A stretch of 64,000 nucleotides of DNA from Rhizobium sp. Root483D2 (lineage in GTDB: Bacteria; Pseudomonadota; Alphaproteobacteria; Rhizobiales; Rhizobiaceae). A model generated the notes under the pieces. That model was not told the origin of the DNA, ran no database searches, and worked only from the letters and a program-made list of their open reading frames with translations. The stretch is from the NCBI RefSeq assembly GCF_001426685.1, contig NZ_LMFB01000044.1, forward strand, positions 83,410 to 147,409, read 5' to 3'. Below, piece after piece: positions 53,795 through 63,713 of this stretch (positions are counted from its first letter, which is position 1; the number at the start of each line of letters is the position of its first letter). The position numbers and the translations under genes are program-made.

Positions 53795-55933
53795 TTATCC
53801 CGCAAGAACCGCAAGAAGCAGAAGCGCCACGATATTGGTGATCTTGATCGCCGGATTGACGGCGGGACCTGCCGTATCCTTGTAGGGATCCCCGACCGTA
53901 TCGCCGGTGACGGAGGCCTTGTGGGCTTCCGACCCCTTCATATGGCGTGTGCCGTCCTTATCGACGAAGCCATCCTCGAAGCTCTTCTTGGCATTGTCCC
54001 AGGCGCCACCGCCAGAGGTCATCGAAATCGCCACGAAGATGCCGTTGACGATCACGCCGAGCAGCGAGGCACCGAGGGCTGCAAAGGCAGACGCCTTGGA
54101 GCCGGAGATGAGCAGCACACCGAAATAGACGACGACGGGCGCCAGGACCGGCAGAAGCGACGGCACGATCATTTCGCGGATCGCCGCCTTCGTCAGCATA
54201 TCGACGGCACGGCCATAGTCCGGACGGTCAGTTCCCGCCATGATGCCAGGCTTTTCGCGGAACTGGCGGCGGACTTCCTCGACCACGGCACCGGCTGCAC
54301 GGCCGACGGCCGTCATGGCGATACCGCCGAACAGGTAGGGGATGAGACCGCCGAAGATCAGGCCGGCGACGACATAAGGGTTGGACAGATCAAAGGAGAT
54401 CGTTCCGACATCGGCGAAATACGGGTATTTGTCGCCATTGGCGGCAAAATATTTCAAGTCGTTCGAATAGGCGGCAAACAGCACCAGGGCGCCGAGACCG
54501 GCAGAGCCGATCGCATACCCCTTGGTCACCGCCTTGGTCGTGTTGCCGACCGCGTCCAGCGCGTCGGTCGATTTGCGGACTTCCGGGGGAAGACCGGCCA
54601 TTTCGGCGATACCACCGGCATTGTCGGTGACCGGGCCGAAAGCATCCAGTGCCACGATCATGCCGGCAATGCCGAGCATGGCGGTGACGGCGATGCCGGT
54701 GCCGAACAGGCCTGCCAGCTGGTAGGTCGAGATGATGCCGCCAACGATGACGATCGCCGGAAGCGCCGTCGATTCCAGCGACACGGCAAGGCCCTGGATA
54801 ACGTTGGTGCCATGGCCGCTGACGGACGCCTGGGCGATGGAATTGACCGGCCGCTTGTTGGTGCCGGTATAGTATTCGGTGATGACAACGATCAGCGCGG
54901 TGACCACGAGGCCGAGAATGCCACAGATGAACAGGTTGGTGCCGGTAATGTCCTTGCCCTCGACGGTGCCGATCGAGCCCCAGCCGATGGTCAATGACGT
55001 AGCGACGGCAAGGCCGACGATTGACAACAGGCCGGTGACGATCAGGCCCTTGTAGAGCGCGCCCATGATCGAGCCGTTCGAGCCGAGCTTGACGAAGAAA
55101 GCGCCGATGATCGAGGTGATGATGCAGGTGCCGCAGATGGCGAGCGGATAGCTCATCACGAGGCTGAGATTGGCCGCGCCGGCAAAGAAGATCGCCGCCA
55201 GAACCATGGTGGCAACAATCGAGACGGCATAGGTTTCGAACAGGTCGGCCGCCATGCCGGCGCAATCGCCGACGTTATCACCGACATTGTCGGCGATGGT
55301 GGCGGGGTTGCGCGGATCGTCTTCGGGAATGCCCGCTTCCACCTTGCCGACGAGATCGCCGCCGACATCGGCACCCTTGGTGAAGATACCGCCGCCGAGA
55401 CGGGCGAAGATCGAGATCAGCGAGGCGCCGAAGCCGAGCGACACGAGAGCGTCGATCACCTCACGCGAGCCTTCGGCAAGGCCAAGGCCGACCGTCAGGA
55501 TGAGATAGTAGATGGTGACGCCGAGCAGTGCTAGGCCAGCCACCAGCATGCCGGTGATCGCACCGGACTTGAAGGCGATATCGAGACCTGCCGCAAGACT
55601 GACGGAGGAAGCCTGCGCCGTGCGCACATTGGCTCTAACCGACACATGCATGCCGATGAAACCGGCCGCACCCGACAAAATAGCGCCGATCAGGAAGCCG
55701 ATGGCGGCTGTGACGGAGAGAAGGAGCCAGGCACCGACAAAGACGACGGCACCGACGATGGCAATGGTCATATATTGACGTGTGAGATAGGCCTGCGCCC
55801 CCTCGCGTATGAAGCCTGCAATCTCTTGCATGCGGGCATTGCCCTGATCGGCAGACAGCACCGACCGCGTCGCCCAGATGGCATAGACCACCGAAAGCAA
55901 CCCGCATGCGATAACGCCCAGAAGTATGGTCAT
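53795..55933 (-). CDS. hppA: Membrane-bound H+-translocating pyrophosphatase, K+-independent
   Basis: The 712-residue protein has about 16 membrane segments and the pyrophosphate-binding loops [20 protein letters not shown] and [20 protein letters not shown]. The K+-independence signature is present: Lys and Thr in [14 protein letters not shown], where K+-dependent enzymes have Ala and Gly. It couples pyrophosphate hydrolysis to proton pumping across the inner membrane. It is transcribed alone, divergent from nothing close and ended by the hairpin at 53748-53780. Confidence 0.97.
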   Translation of the reverse strand: MTILLGVIACGLLSVVYAIWATRSVLSADQGNARMQEIAGFIREGAQAYLTRQYMTIAIVGAVVFVGAWLLLSVTAAIGFLIGAILSGAAGFIGMHVSVRANVRTAQASSVSLAAGLDIAFKSGAITGMLVAGLALLGVTIYYLILTVGLGLAEGSREVIDALVSLGFGASLISIFARLGGGIFTKGADVGGDLVGKVEAGIPEDDPRNPATIADNVGDNVGDCAGMAADLFETYAVSIVATMVLAAIFFAGAANLSLVMSYPLAICGTCIITSIIGAFFVKLGSNGSIMGALYKGLIVTGLLSIVGLAVATSLTIGWGSIGTVEGKDITGTNLFICGILGLVVTALIVVITEYYTGTNKRPVNSIAQASVSGHGTNVIQGLAVSLESTALPAIVIVGGIISTYQLAGLFGTGIAVTAMLGIAGMIVALDAFGPVTDNAGGIAEMAGLPPEVRKSTDALDAVGNTTKAVTKGYAIGSAGLGALVLFAAYSNDLKYFAANGDKYPYFADVGTISFDLSNPYVVAGLIFGGLIPYLFGGIAMTAVGRAAGAVVEEVRRQFREKPGIMAGTDRPDYGRAVDMLTKAAIREMIVPSLLPVLAPVVVYFGVLLISGSKASAFAALGASLLGVIVNGIFVAISMTSGGGAWDNAKKSFEDGFVDKDGTRHMKGSEAHKASVTGDTVGDPYKDTAGPAVNPAIKITNIVALLLLAVLAG

Positions 55934-56152
55934 TTCGCGATTTCCTCCGTTTAGCCTGCGGGCTCACTCCGTTCCACAGGCCCCCAAAAAGCGCTGCAGA
56001 CCAAGCCTCCTCTTCAAGCGCGGGCTGCATACGTGGCTGCAGAGTGCTGTGGCGAATCGGGATCGTCAAGCCGCCATAAAAGGAAAAACCCACGTTTTTC
56101 GGTAGGTTGGCGGCGGCTTACCGGTCGGCGATACAACTTTTGGAGATAAATC

Positions 56153-57388
56153 TCAGGCGGCGCGCCGTCTTTCGGCGGCAAACAGCGAAACGAGCAGCAA
56201 AAGGCAGAATGCCGTCACCGGCCAGACGGCGGCGCTCAGCATGTCCCAGCCATAGGCGGTCAGCACCTTGCCGGAGCCGAAGGAGGCAATGGCAACGGCG
56301 GTAAACAGGATGATATCGTGAAAACCCTGAACCATGTCGGCCTCCTGCGGCCGGTAGCTGGAGGCGACGATCGCGGTCGAGCCGATGAAGCCGAAGTTCC
56401 AGCCGGCGCCCAGCAGGATCAGCGCGCCCCAGAAATTCCACAGCGCAATCCCCGCATGCGCCACCAAAGCGCACGCCATCAGGATGACCAGCCCGGCGGC
56501 GACCACCCTCTCCGCCCCGTAGCGGCTGACCAGCATGCCGGTGAAGAAGCTTGGCGCGAACATGGCCAGCACATGCCATTGGATGCCGAGCGTCGCGAGG
56601 TCCTGCGAGAAGCCGCAACCGACCACCATGGCGATCGGCGCTCCGGTCATCATGAAGGTCATCAGCGCATAGGTGGAGATGCCGCAAATCATGCCGGTGA
56701 GAAAACGCTGCGTCAGAACGATCTCGCGCAACGGGCGCACCGGCCCCAGGGATAGCGCGCCTGCGGCAGGGCGCTGATCCGGCAAACGCAGAAATGCTAA
56801 AATGGCGATTGCGGCAAGACAGGTGGGAACCAGCGCAATGAAAGCGCCGGCAAAGAAGACCGGTGCCAGCGCGTCCCTGGTGAGGATGACGAGTTGCGGG
56901 CCCAGCACCGCCGAAACCATGCCGCCCGCCAGAATCCAGGAGATTGCCCGTGGTTTGTAGAACGAAGGCGACGCATCGGCAGCGGCGAAGCGCAGTTTCT
57001 GGGTGAAGCCGCCGGCGATGCCACAGATGCAGAAACCGAGCGCCAAAAGCCAGAAATCGCTTTGAAACAGCGCATAGGCGGCCATCAGGCCGCCCCCGGC
57101 CCCTAGAAGCGCACCAGTCATGAAGGCTGCCTTGCGGCCCAGAAACCGGGACATGGCCGCGACGAAGATCGCGCCGAGCGCCACGCCGACATTGAACCCG
57201 GTCAGCGGTGCCGTCGCCAGCGACTTGTCCTCGCCGAGCAATTGGTAGCCGGCAACCCCGCCGACGGAAAAGACGATGGGGCCGATGGTGCCGAGAATGG
57301 CTTGCGCTGCCGTCAGCAGATAGACATTGCGGCGGGCACCGCGCAGGTCATGATCTATGCCCTGCCCTTCGCCTGCCTCATCTGTCAT
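56153..57388 (-). CDS. Major facilitator superfamily transporter
   Basis: The 411-residue protein has 12 membrane segments. Family marks are the first-loop RFLGRKAAF, DSEP-type inner loops, and WHVLAMFAPSFFTG in the second half. No drug- or sugar-specific motif is visible, so the substrate is unknown. It begins 8 bases after nusB ends, so it is probably co-transcribed with ribH-nusB, an arrangement common in rhizobia. Confidence 0.87.
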   Translation of the reverse strand: MTDEAGEGQGIDHDLRGARRNVYLLTAAQAILGTIGPIVFSVGGVAGYQLLGEDKSLATAPLTGFNVGVALGAIFVAAMSRFLGRKAAFMTGALLGAGGGLMAAYALFQSDFWLLALGFCICGIAGGFTQKLRFAAADASPSFYKPRAISWILAGGMVSAVLGPQLVILTRDALAPVFFAGAFIALVPTCLAAIAILAFLRLPDQRPAAGALSLGPVRPLREIVLTQRFLTGMICGISTYALMTFMMTGAPIAMVVGCGFSQDLATLGIQWHVLAMFAPSFFTGMLVSRYGAERVVAAGLVILMACALVAHAGIALWNFWGALILLGAGWNFGFIGSTAIVASSYRPQEADMVQGFHDIILFTAVAIASFGSGKVLTAYGWDMLSAAVWPVTAFCLLLLVSLFAAERRRAA

Positions 57389-57396
57389 CGCGACGC

Positions 57397-57891
57397 TTAC
57401 TTCTTGACGTCGGTTCTGATCGTGCGGGCGATCCGGTCGAGCACGGCGTTGACGAGCTTGGGCTCATCATCTTCGAAGAACGCCTTGGCGATCTCGACAT
57501 ATTCGGTGACGATCACGGCGACCGGAACATCCTTGCGTTCGCGCAGCTCGAACGTACCGGCGCGCAGGATGGCGCGAACGGTCGAATCGAGACGCGACAG
57601 GGCCCAGTCGTCCTGAAGGGCGGTGCCGATCAGCGGATCGAGCAGGCGCTGGTCGCGCACGACGCCGGCAACGATCGAGCGGAACCAGGAGGCATCCGCC
57701 TTCAGATAGGTATCGCCGTCGATCTCCTGGCCGAGACGATGGGTCTCGTATTCGGCGACGATCTCCAGAACGCCGGTTCCGCCGACATCCATCTGGTAGA
57801 GCGCCTGAACGGCGGCAAGACGCGCCGCCCCACGCTGGTTTGCCTGCTTGATCGGCTGCTCGGCCGGCGGATTGGTCGGAGTATCGCTCAC
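57397..57891 (-). CDS. nusB: Transcription antitermination protein NusB
   Basis: The 164-residue protein has an all-helical NusB fold: [16 protein letters not shown] at about 20-35 and the C-terminal [23 protein letters not shown]. It binds boxA RNA with NusE and is needed for rRNA transcription. Its ATG overlaps the end of ribH by four bases (ATGA), so the two genes are translationally coupled. It is upstream of the MFS gene. Confidence 0.96.
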   Translation of the reverse strand: MSDTPTNPPAEQPIKQANQRGAARLAAVQALYQMDVGGTGVLEIVAEYETHRLGQEIDGDTYLKADASWFRSIVAGVVRDQRLLDPLIGTALQDDWALSRLDSTVRAILRAGTFELRERKDVPVAVIVTEYVEIAKAFFEDDEPKLVNAVLDRIARTIRTDVKK

Positions 57892-58349
57892 TGCTCGCCG
57901 CCCAGCTTGATCTTCAGGTCGATCATGGTGAGCGCCGCGCGGGCCGCAAAGCCGCCCTTGTCGCCTTCGCTCTTCTTGGCGCGGGCCCAGGCCTGCGCGT
58001 CGTTTTCGACGGTCAGGATCCCGTTGCCGATGGCCAGGCTTTCGCTGACGGTCAGATCCATCAGCGCGCGCGAGGATTCGTTTGAGACGATGTCGAAATG
58101 GTAGGTCTCGCCACGGATGACCATGCCGAGCGCGACGAAACCGTCATACTCGGTGCCGCCATTGTCGATGCCATCCAAAGCCATGGCGATTGCCGCCGGA
58201 ATTTCGAGTGCACCTGGAACGGTCACGACGTCATAGGTCGCGCCGGCTTCCTTCAGCGCCGATGTGGCGCCATCGAGCAATGCGTCGGCCATATCGTCAT
58301 AGAAACGCGCTTCCACAATCAGAATATGTGGTTTTTCGGTATCTGACAT
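57888..58349 (-). CDS. ribH: 6,7-dimethyl-8-ribityllumazine synthase
   Basis: The 153-residue protein condenses ribulose-derived 3,4-dihydroxybutanone phosphate with the pyrimidine. Catalytic His lies in GETYHFDIV, phosphate-binding residues in [11 protein letters not shown] and the segment [22 protein letters not shown] follows. It starts the ribH-nusB-MFS operon. No FMN riboswitch is visible upstream. In this family it is close to ribE-ribD-nrdR-glyA, but here three plus-strand genes intervene. Confidence 0.96.
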   Translation of the reverse strand: MSDTEKPHILIVEARFYDDMADALLDGATSALKEAGATYDVVTVPGALEIPAAIAMALDGIDNGGTEYDGFVALGMVIRGETYHFDIVSNESSRALMDLTVSESLAIGNGILTVENDAQAWARAKKSEGDKGGFAARAALTMIDLKIKLGGEQ

Positions 58350-58556
58350 TTGTCACCTGTCTGAAATTGGGGGCCGGACATCTCCAGCGCAGGCGGCGGT
58401 CAAATCACGCCGGAGCCCGGTTGGCAAGCAATTTTCGCGGCCCTGGCCGATTTGAGCGGGCGGGCACGCATGGTTGCAGCCGATAATACCGCAATTGCCG
58501 CCATCTTTTCAACCTGATGGCATCTCTATAGAGGTTTTGTCGAGGTGGAGAAAAAC

Positions 58557-59060
58557 ATGACAAAGATGCAGAAACCCGTCGTCAATCCGGCGGAGCTTAC
58601 GCTTGAACATTCGCAAAACGGCACGTTCTTTGAATCCCGTGACGCATCTTTCGGGGTGCAACTCGGCCTCCAGGACCTCGGCATCGGCTATAGCGAGGTG
58701 CCGCCGGGAAAATCCAGCTGCCCGTTCCACAATCACCATATCGAGGAAGAGCTGTTCGTCATCGTCAGCGGGCAAGGCGAGTACCGCTTTGGCGCCAACC
58801 GCTATCCGGTCAAGCCCGGCGACGTGCTGGGAGCACCGGCCGGCGGCCCGGAGACCGCCCATCACCTGATCAATACCGGCACCGTCCCGCTGACCTATCT
58901 GTCCATTTCGGCCAACGCCAAGGCTGAAATCGTCGAATATCCGGATTCCGGCAAGTTCCTCGCCAAGTCGCGCGCCACGCCCGGCGGCAAGCCCGTCTTC
59001 CGCTTTGTCGGGCGCGCCGACAGCGCAACAGATTACTGGGACGGCGAGCCAGGAATCTGA
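58557..59060 (+). CDS. Cupin domain protein
   Basis: The 167-residue protein starts MTKMQKP with GGTGGAG eight bases upstream; a GTG at 58545 is possible. The cupin motifs are CPFHNHHIEEELFVIVSGQG at about 60-79 and VKPGDVLGAPAGG, with TAHHLINTG after. His and Glu ligands are complete, so metal binding is likely. Function unknown; similar proteins are annotated as cupin-type dioxygenase/isomerase-like. It is the first of three plus-strand genes between ribH and ribE. Confidence 0.82.
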   Translation: MTKMQKPVVNPAELTLEHSQNGTFFESRDASFGVQLGLQDLGIGYSEVPPGKSSCPFHNHHIEEELFVIVSGQGEYRFGANRYPVKPGDVLGAPAGGPETAHHLINTGTVPLTYLSISANAKAEIVEYPDSGKFLAKSRATPGGKPVFRFVGRADSATDYWDGEPGI

Positions 59061-59097
59061 TCAAATACCGGCATCGCCATTTCACACGGACCTTCCC

Positions 59098-59616
59098 ATG
59101 CACAGCGTCCCTACCATTGAAACAGAACGCCTGATCCTGCGTCCCTACCGCCGCGACGACTTTACACCCTATGCCGCGCTTTTCGCCGATCCCGAAGTCA
59201 CGCGCTTTATCGGCGGCGTGCCGTTTTCGCGCGAGCAGGCCTGGACCCGCTTCCTGCGCCAGGTCGGCATGTGGCACTATTTCGGCTTCGGCTTTCTGGC
59301 CCTGCAGGACCGCGAAACCGGCCAGTTCATCGGCGAGGCCGGTTTTCACGATGTCCATCGCAGCATCACGCCCTCGCTCGAAGGCACGATGGAAACCGGC
59401 TGGGCGCTCTCGCCGCGCTCACACGGCCATGGACTGGCGACCGAGGCCGTCAGCGCAGCGATGAAATGGGGCGACCAGCAATTTCCGTCGCTGAAGAAGA
59501 CCTGCATCATCGATATCAGCAACCGCGCCTCACTCCGAGTGGCCTCGAAGCTGAATTTTAGGGAAACCGGCCGCACGACCTATCACGGGGCGAATGTGGT
59601 CATGCTGGAACGCTGA
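59098..59616 (+). CDS. GNAT N-acetyltransferase, RimJ/RimL-like
   Basis: The 172-residue protein starts MHSVPTIETERLILRPYRRDD; the frame runs back to 59005. It is a single GNAT domain with acetyl-CoA-binding RGHGLATEAVSAAMKWG-type segment (SHGHGLATEA) and a late CIIDISNRASLRVASKLNF typical of RimJ/RimL relatives. It may acetylate a ribosomal protein N-terminus or a small amine. 37 bases separate it from the cupin gene, so they may be an operon. Confidence 0.85.
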   Translation: MHSVPTIETERLILRPYRRDDFTPYAALFADPEVTRFIGGVPFSREQAWTRFLRQVGMWHYFGFGFLALQDRETGQFIGEAGFHDVHRSITPSLEGTMETGWALSPRSHGHGLATEAVSAAMKWGDQQFPSLKKTCIIDISNRASLRVASKLNFRETGRTTYHGANVVMLER

Positions 59617-59949
59617 TCCGCCGGTTACGCAGACACCACAATGAACGGCAGACCTCCCGCGTGCCCGCACGCCACGAGCCGGGCCACCTTTCCGTCATCC
59701 CAAGATCGAGCCGCAGCATCCGGCAGCGCCGAAATGAGAAGGCTGCAGTACCGAGGAAGGCGTAGGGCAGCCGACCTTTCCTGCGGCTGCAATGTGCTAT
59801 TTTCAAAGCCTGTCACACTGCCGAAGTTCCGCTGATTGGAGCATCTCCGCGAGGTTGAAGCGGCACCGCAGGGGCTTCGTTTGCGCATCCCGGTCAACGT
59901 GGGGGCGTCAAGAGGTGGAATGACTGCCAGTTTACGTTCGGGAACCAAC
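59617..59949. other. Spacer upstream of RTX protein B
   Basis: About 330 bases with no convincing gene. The right end should hold the RTX promoter: GAGGTGGA (59912-59919) precedes an alternative start at 59920. Otherwise I see no inverted repeat or terminator. Confidence 0.4.
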
Positions 59950-61317
59950 ATGGCGAATATCAAAGTATATAGCGGCTTCGGTTTTGACATCCGCGACACC
60001 GATTTCAGCGAAATCCTCGCTGCGGTATCCTACACCAGCAATGCCACCAGCTTTATTGCTAACTATGCGATGGGCCGGGAAGAATTCTTCGGCACCGGCT
60101 TTGTTTACGACAGAATGGGCGGACCCACCGGCGGCACCGTCAGCAGCTTTTCCACCTGGTATCAGGCCACGCAGGCCTTCCTCGTCAGCGGCATCAATGT
60201 GTCCCTCGCCGGAATTTTTGCAGCGGCCAATACAGCCTCCACCACCGACGATCTCAACCTCATTGCCGGCGCCCTGACCGGAGCCGACCGGTTCGACGGC
60301 GGCGATGGTGCCGATTACGTCATGCTGTTCGGCGGCAATGACGTGGCGACTGGCAACGATGGCAATGACATCCTGTTCGGAGGCGCCGGAAACGACACTT
60401 TGAGCGGTGGCAATGGCGCCGACTGGCTGAGCGGCGACGCCGGTGCCGACAAGCTTGATGGCGGTGCCGGCATCGACACTGCATCCTATGCGACGGCAAC
60501 GAAGGGCGTGACGGCAAGCCTTGCCAATGCGGCTATCAATACCGCAGATGCCAAGGGCGACACCTATGTCTCGATCGAAAACCTGGACGGTTCGCGCTTT
60601 GCCGACAAGCTCTACGGCAACGCTCTTGCCAACCAATTGTCCGGTGGGGCTGGCAACGATCTCCTGTCCGGCGGTGCCGGTGCCGATATCCTGATCGGCG
60701 GCGCGGGCGGCGACAGGCTCGACGGCGGCGCAGGCGCAGATACCGCATCCTATTTGGGCGCGACGGCCCGCGTCGTGGCGAGCCTTGCCAATGCGGCCGG
60801 CAATACCGGCGACGCAAAGGGTGATGTCTATGTGTCCATCGAGAACCTGAGCGGCACGGCCTTTGCCGACAAGCTCTCTGGCAATGCCGGCGCCAATATT
60901 TTGTCCGGCGCGGCGGGCAACGATGTCCTGTCGGGCAATGGCGGCAACGACACGCTGTATGGCGGCCTCGGCGCCGACACTCTGACAGGCGGCGCAGGTG
61001 CGGATACGTTCGTGTTCAAGTCTCTCCCGGAGACAACGGTGGCTGCAGGCGGCCGCGATACGATCCTGGACTTTTCCGGCACCGGCGGCGACCGGATCAA
61101 CCTGTCCGCCATCGATGCCAATTCCCTTCTATCCGGTGACCAGGCATTCACCTTCATCGGGACGGCGGCGTTCAGCGGTAAGGCGGGCGAGCTGAAATAC
61201 AGCAAGCAGGCATCCGACACCTATATTTACGGCGATACGAATGGCGACGGGAAAGCCGACTTTGCCATCCATCTGGATGATGCGGTCGTTCTGACGAAGG
61301 GCTATTTCATCCTGTGA
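59950..61317 (+). CDS. RTX calcium-binding protein B
   Basis: From ATG 59950 ([16 protein letters not shown]) the protein has 455 residues; ATG 59920 would add ten. Residues 1-115 are non-repeat and contain [19 protein letters not shown] in part, aligning with the N-terminal domain of the other RTX protein. From about 120 on, three clusters of GGxGxDxUx nonapeptides alternate with about 40-residue spacers; two spacers are nearly identical (SLANAAxNTxDAKGDxYVSIENL), an internal duplication. The serralysin-like C-domain begins near 375 ([27 protein letters not shown]) and ends in FIL. Type I secretion is expected, but no transporter is nearby. Confidence 0.9.
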   Translation: MANIKVYSGFGFDIRDTDFSEILAAVSYTSNATSFIANYAMGREEFFGTGFVYDRMGGPTGGTVSSFSTWYQATQAFLVSGINVSLAGIFAAANTASTTDDLNLIAGALTGADRFDGGDGADYVMLFGGNDVATGNDGNDILFGGAGNDTLSGGNGADWLSGDAGADKLDGGAGIDTASYATATKGVTASLANAAINTADAKGDTYVSIENLDGSRFADKLYGNALANQLSGGAGNDLLSGGAGADILIGGAGGDRLDGGAGADTASYLGATARVVASLANAAGNTGDAKGDVYVSIENLSGTAFADKLSGNAGANILSGAAGNDVLSGNGGNDTLYGGLGADTLTGGAGADTFVFKSLPETTVAAGGRDTILDFSGTGGDRINLSAIDANSLLSGDQAFTFIGTAAFSGKAGELKYSKQASDTYIYGDTNGDGKADFAIHLDDAVVLTKGYFIL

Positions 61318-61329
61318 ACTGGAGCACGG

Positions 61330-61364
61330 GATGCATACGGCAGATTTTGCCCACCGCATGCATC
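61330..61364. terminator. Imperfect hairpin after RTX protein B
   Basis: GATGCATACGG (61330-61340) and CCGCATGCATC (61354-61364) pair over 10 of 11 positions, with a 13-nt loop, 12 bases after the RTX stop. It could terminate the RTX message; ribE ends 50 bases further on the other strand. Confidence 0.45.
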
Positions 61365-61413
61365 GTCCAAGGGATCGCCTTTCGATTGCAGCAGATATCT
61401 GCGGCGCAGGCTA

Positions 61414-62034
61414 CTACTCGGCCTTCGGTGCCGGGAATTCCGCCAGCCGGGCCGCGTAGCGTGCCATCGTATCGACTTCGAAATTGACGAAATCGCCAGC
61501 CTTGCGCTGACCCCAGGTCGTCACATCCAGCGAATGCCGGATCAGCAACACGTCGAAATCCGTTCCATTGACGGCATTGACCGTCAGCGACGTACCGTCC
61601 AGAGCGATGGAACCCTTCGGGGCCACGAATTTTGCCAGATGATCGGGTGCGCGCAGACGAAAACGCGTCGCCTCGCCTTCCGTCTCGACGGAGAGGATTT
61701 CGGCCTTGCCATCGACATGACCGGAGACCAGATGGCCGCCCAGTTCATCGCCGATCTTCAGCGAGCGTTCCAGGTTGATCTTCTGGCTGGCCGTCCAACT
61801 TGAAATCGTGGTCAGCCGCAGCGCCTCTTCCCAGGCCTCGACCTCGAACCAGCGGCCGTTTGCGCCGTCTTCCGGCAGCGTGGTGACCGTCAGGCAGACG
61901 CCGGAACAGGCGATCGAGGCGCCGATGTCGATGCCCTTGGGATCATAGGCCGTGGCGATGCGCAGCTTGATGCCCTCATCCAGCGGCGTAATGGTTTCGA
62001 CTGTGCCGATATCGGTGATAATGCCGGTAAACAT
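61414..62034 (-). CDS. ribE: Riboflavin synthase, alpha chain
   Basis: The 206-residue protein has the two lumazine-binding domains: MFTGIITDIGTVE at the start and again GGHLVSGHVDGKAEI from about 97. It dismutates two lumazines to riboflavin. The ATG shares one base with the ribD stop (TGATG), so it is translated with ribD. The order glyA-nrdR-ribD-ribE is normal for alphaproteobacteria. Confidence 0.96.
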   Translation of the reverse strand: MFTGIITDIGTVETITPLDEGIKLRIATAYDPKGIDIGASIACSGVCLTVTTLPEDGANGRWFEVEAWEEALRLTTISSWTASQKINLERSLKIGDELGGHLVSGHVDGKAEILSVETEGEATRFRLRAPDHLAKFVAPKGSIALDGTSLTVNAVNGTDFDVLLIRHSLDVTTWGQRKAGDFVNFEVDTMARYAARLAEFPAPKAE

Positions 62035-63146
62035 CAGAGCGTTCTTTCGTATTCATAGGTGTCGAGCAGGTCGTCGCCGAACGTGTCTGTACGCCGGTGG
62101 ACGAAGCCCACCGGGATCAGCTTGCGGTCAAGTGGGGATGGCACCCCCTGTTCGCCAAGGGTCAGCGGTGCGGTAAACAGAAGAATCCGGTCAACCAGCC
62201 CGTCATTGAGGAATTGCTGCGCCGTGCGCGCGCCGCCTTCGACCAGAAGCGAGGATATGCCGCGCGTGGCAAGCGCCGCAAGCAGATCGGCCGGCGCCTT
62301 CGGGTCACAGACCACGACCTCGACACCGGCTGCCTCCAATTCCTGCTGGCGCTCGAGAAAGGCGACCGAGCCGTCGCTTTCGCCGGTGACGATCAGGACC
62401 GGGACGGTGCGTGCCGTTGTTGCCAGCTTGGAGGTCACGGGCAGGTTGAGATCGCCGTCGATGACGATGCGCAGCGGCGAGCGATGCTCCAGCCCCGCAA
62501 TCCGCGTGGTCAGTTCCGGGTCGTCGGCAATGGCGGTGCCGATACCCACAAGGATCGCATCGGTTTCCGATCGCAGCCGGTGCACGATGTCACGGGCGGG
62601 AGCGCCGGTAATGCTCACCTGCCCCTGCCCCTTGATACCGATCATGCCATCGGCGGAAACGGCAAGTTTCAGAGTCACATACGGCCGGTTGTTGCGCTTG
62701 CGCATGAGGTAGCCCTCAAGCTCGCGCTCGCCCTCTTCCTCCAGCACGCCAGTGACGACTTCGATACCGGCATCGCGCAGCTTTTCCAGACCGTGTCCGC
62801 AGACACGTTCATCCGGATCGACGACGGACACGACGACACGGGCAATGCCGGCGGCAATCAGGGCATCGGCGCAGGGCGGCGTCTTGCCGTGGTGGGAACA
62901 GGGTTCGAGCGTCACATAGGCCGTTGCGCCGCGTGCGGCCTCGCCGGCGGCGGCAAGCGCCTGCGTCTCGGCATGCGGCCTGCCGCCAATGGCCGTCACC
63001 GCGCTGCCAACGATCTTGGCGCCTTCGCCATCGTTGCGGACGATGACGCAGCCGACGGACGGATTGGAACCGGTGGCACCCAGATGCTGGTGTGCCAGGC
63101 GCAGTGCCTCGGCCATAAAACGCTCGTCGTCAGCCAGTTCCGTCAT
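62034..63146 (-). CDS. ribD: Bifunctional RibD: deaminase/reductase
   Basis: The 370-residue protein has an N-terminal deaminase with zinc motifs HAETQAL and PCSHHGKTPPC and a C-terminal reductase (from about 155; LKLAVSADGMIG, then LLVEGGARTAQQFL). It carries out two steps from the GTP-derived pyrimidine in riboflavin synthesis. The ATG at 63146 has GAGGG ten bases upstream; a GTG at 63164 is possible. It lies downstream of nrdR, with a GC-rich hairpin between. Confidence 0.96.
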   Translation of the reverse strand: MTELADDERFMAEALRLAHQHLGATGSNPSVGCVIVRNDGEGAKIVGSAVTAIGGRPHAETQALAAAGEAARGATAYVTLEPCSHHGKTPPCADALIAAGIARVVVSVVDPDERVCGHGLEKLRDAGIEVVTGVLEEEGERELEGYLMRKRNNRPYVTLKLAVSADGMIGIKGQGQVSITGAPARDIVHRLRSETDAILVGIGTAIADDPELTTRIAGLEHRSPLRIVIDGDLNLPVTSKLATTARTVPVLIVTGESDGSVAFLERQQELEAAGVEVVVCDPKAPADLLAALATRGISSLLVEGGARTAQQFLNDGLVDRILLFTAPLTLGEQGVPSPLDRKLIPVGFVHRRTDTFGDDLLDTYEYERTL

Positions 63147-63179
63147 GTCGATGCCATCCCTCACCCTGCAAACGTCAAA

Positions 63180-63199
63180 CGCCGCCCTTTCGGGCGGCG
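63180..63199 (-). terminator. GC-rich hairpin between nrdR and ribD
   Basis: CGCCGCCC (63180-63187) and GGGCGGCG (63192-63199) form an 8-bp stem; on the minus strand the loop is GAAA and TTTG follows. It could attenuate or end nrdR transcription before ribD. Confidence 0.55.
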
Positions 63200-63212
63200 C
63201 AAGTCCTTGGCG

Positions 63213-63686
63213 TCAGGCGCCGGGATCACGTGCGATCTTGGCGCTGATCTCGGCAATGACCTTCTCGAAATCGTCCGCATGCGAGAAATCGCGATAGACC
63301 GAGGCGTAGCGGACGAAGGCGACGTCATCGAGCCCCTTCAAGGCCTCGAGCACCTGCAGGCCGATTTCCTCGGACGGAATTTCCGTCTCGCCGGAGCTTT
63401 CCAGCCGCCGGACGATGCCGGACACCGCCCGCTCGATGCGGTCACGATCGATCGGCCGCTTGCGCAGCGCGATCTCGAACGACCGCAGCAGCTTGTCGCG
63501 GTCGAACGGCGCCTTGCGGCCGGTCTTCTTCAGGATCATCAGCTCGCGGAGCTGCACCCTTTCGAAGGTCGTGAAGCGGCCGCCGCAATCCGGGCAGATG
63601 CGCCGGCGGCGGATGGCGGCGCCATCCTCCGCAGGGCGGCTGTCCTTCACCTGGCTGTCTTCCGATCCGCAATAGGGGCAGCGCAT
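63213..63686 (-). CDS. nrdR: Transcriptional repressor NrdR
   Basis: The 157-residue protein has an N-terminal zinc ribbon ([15 protein letters not shown] and CPDCGGRF) and an ATP-cone (about residues 45-135, [20 protein letters not shown]). It represses ribonucleotide reductase genes by binding NrdR boxes in response to ATP/dATP levels. It follows glyA by 27 bases and is upstream of ribD. Confidence 0.97.
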   Translation of the reverse strand: MRCPYCGSEDSQVKDSRPAEDGAAIRRRRICPDCGGRFTTFERVQLRELMILKKTGRKAPFDRDKLLRSFEIALRKRPIDRDRIERAVSGIVRRLESSGETEIPSEEIGLQVLEALKGLDDVAFVRYASVYRDFSHADDFEKVIAEISAKIARDPGA

Positions 63687-63713
63687 TCGAGCTCCTTCAT
63701 CAGAGGTCGTCGA

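Noticed and set aside
58350-58556. FMN riboswitch upstream of ribH
   Set aside because: None of the conserved RFN segments can be found on the minus strand.
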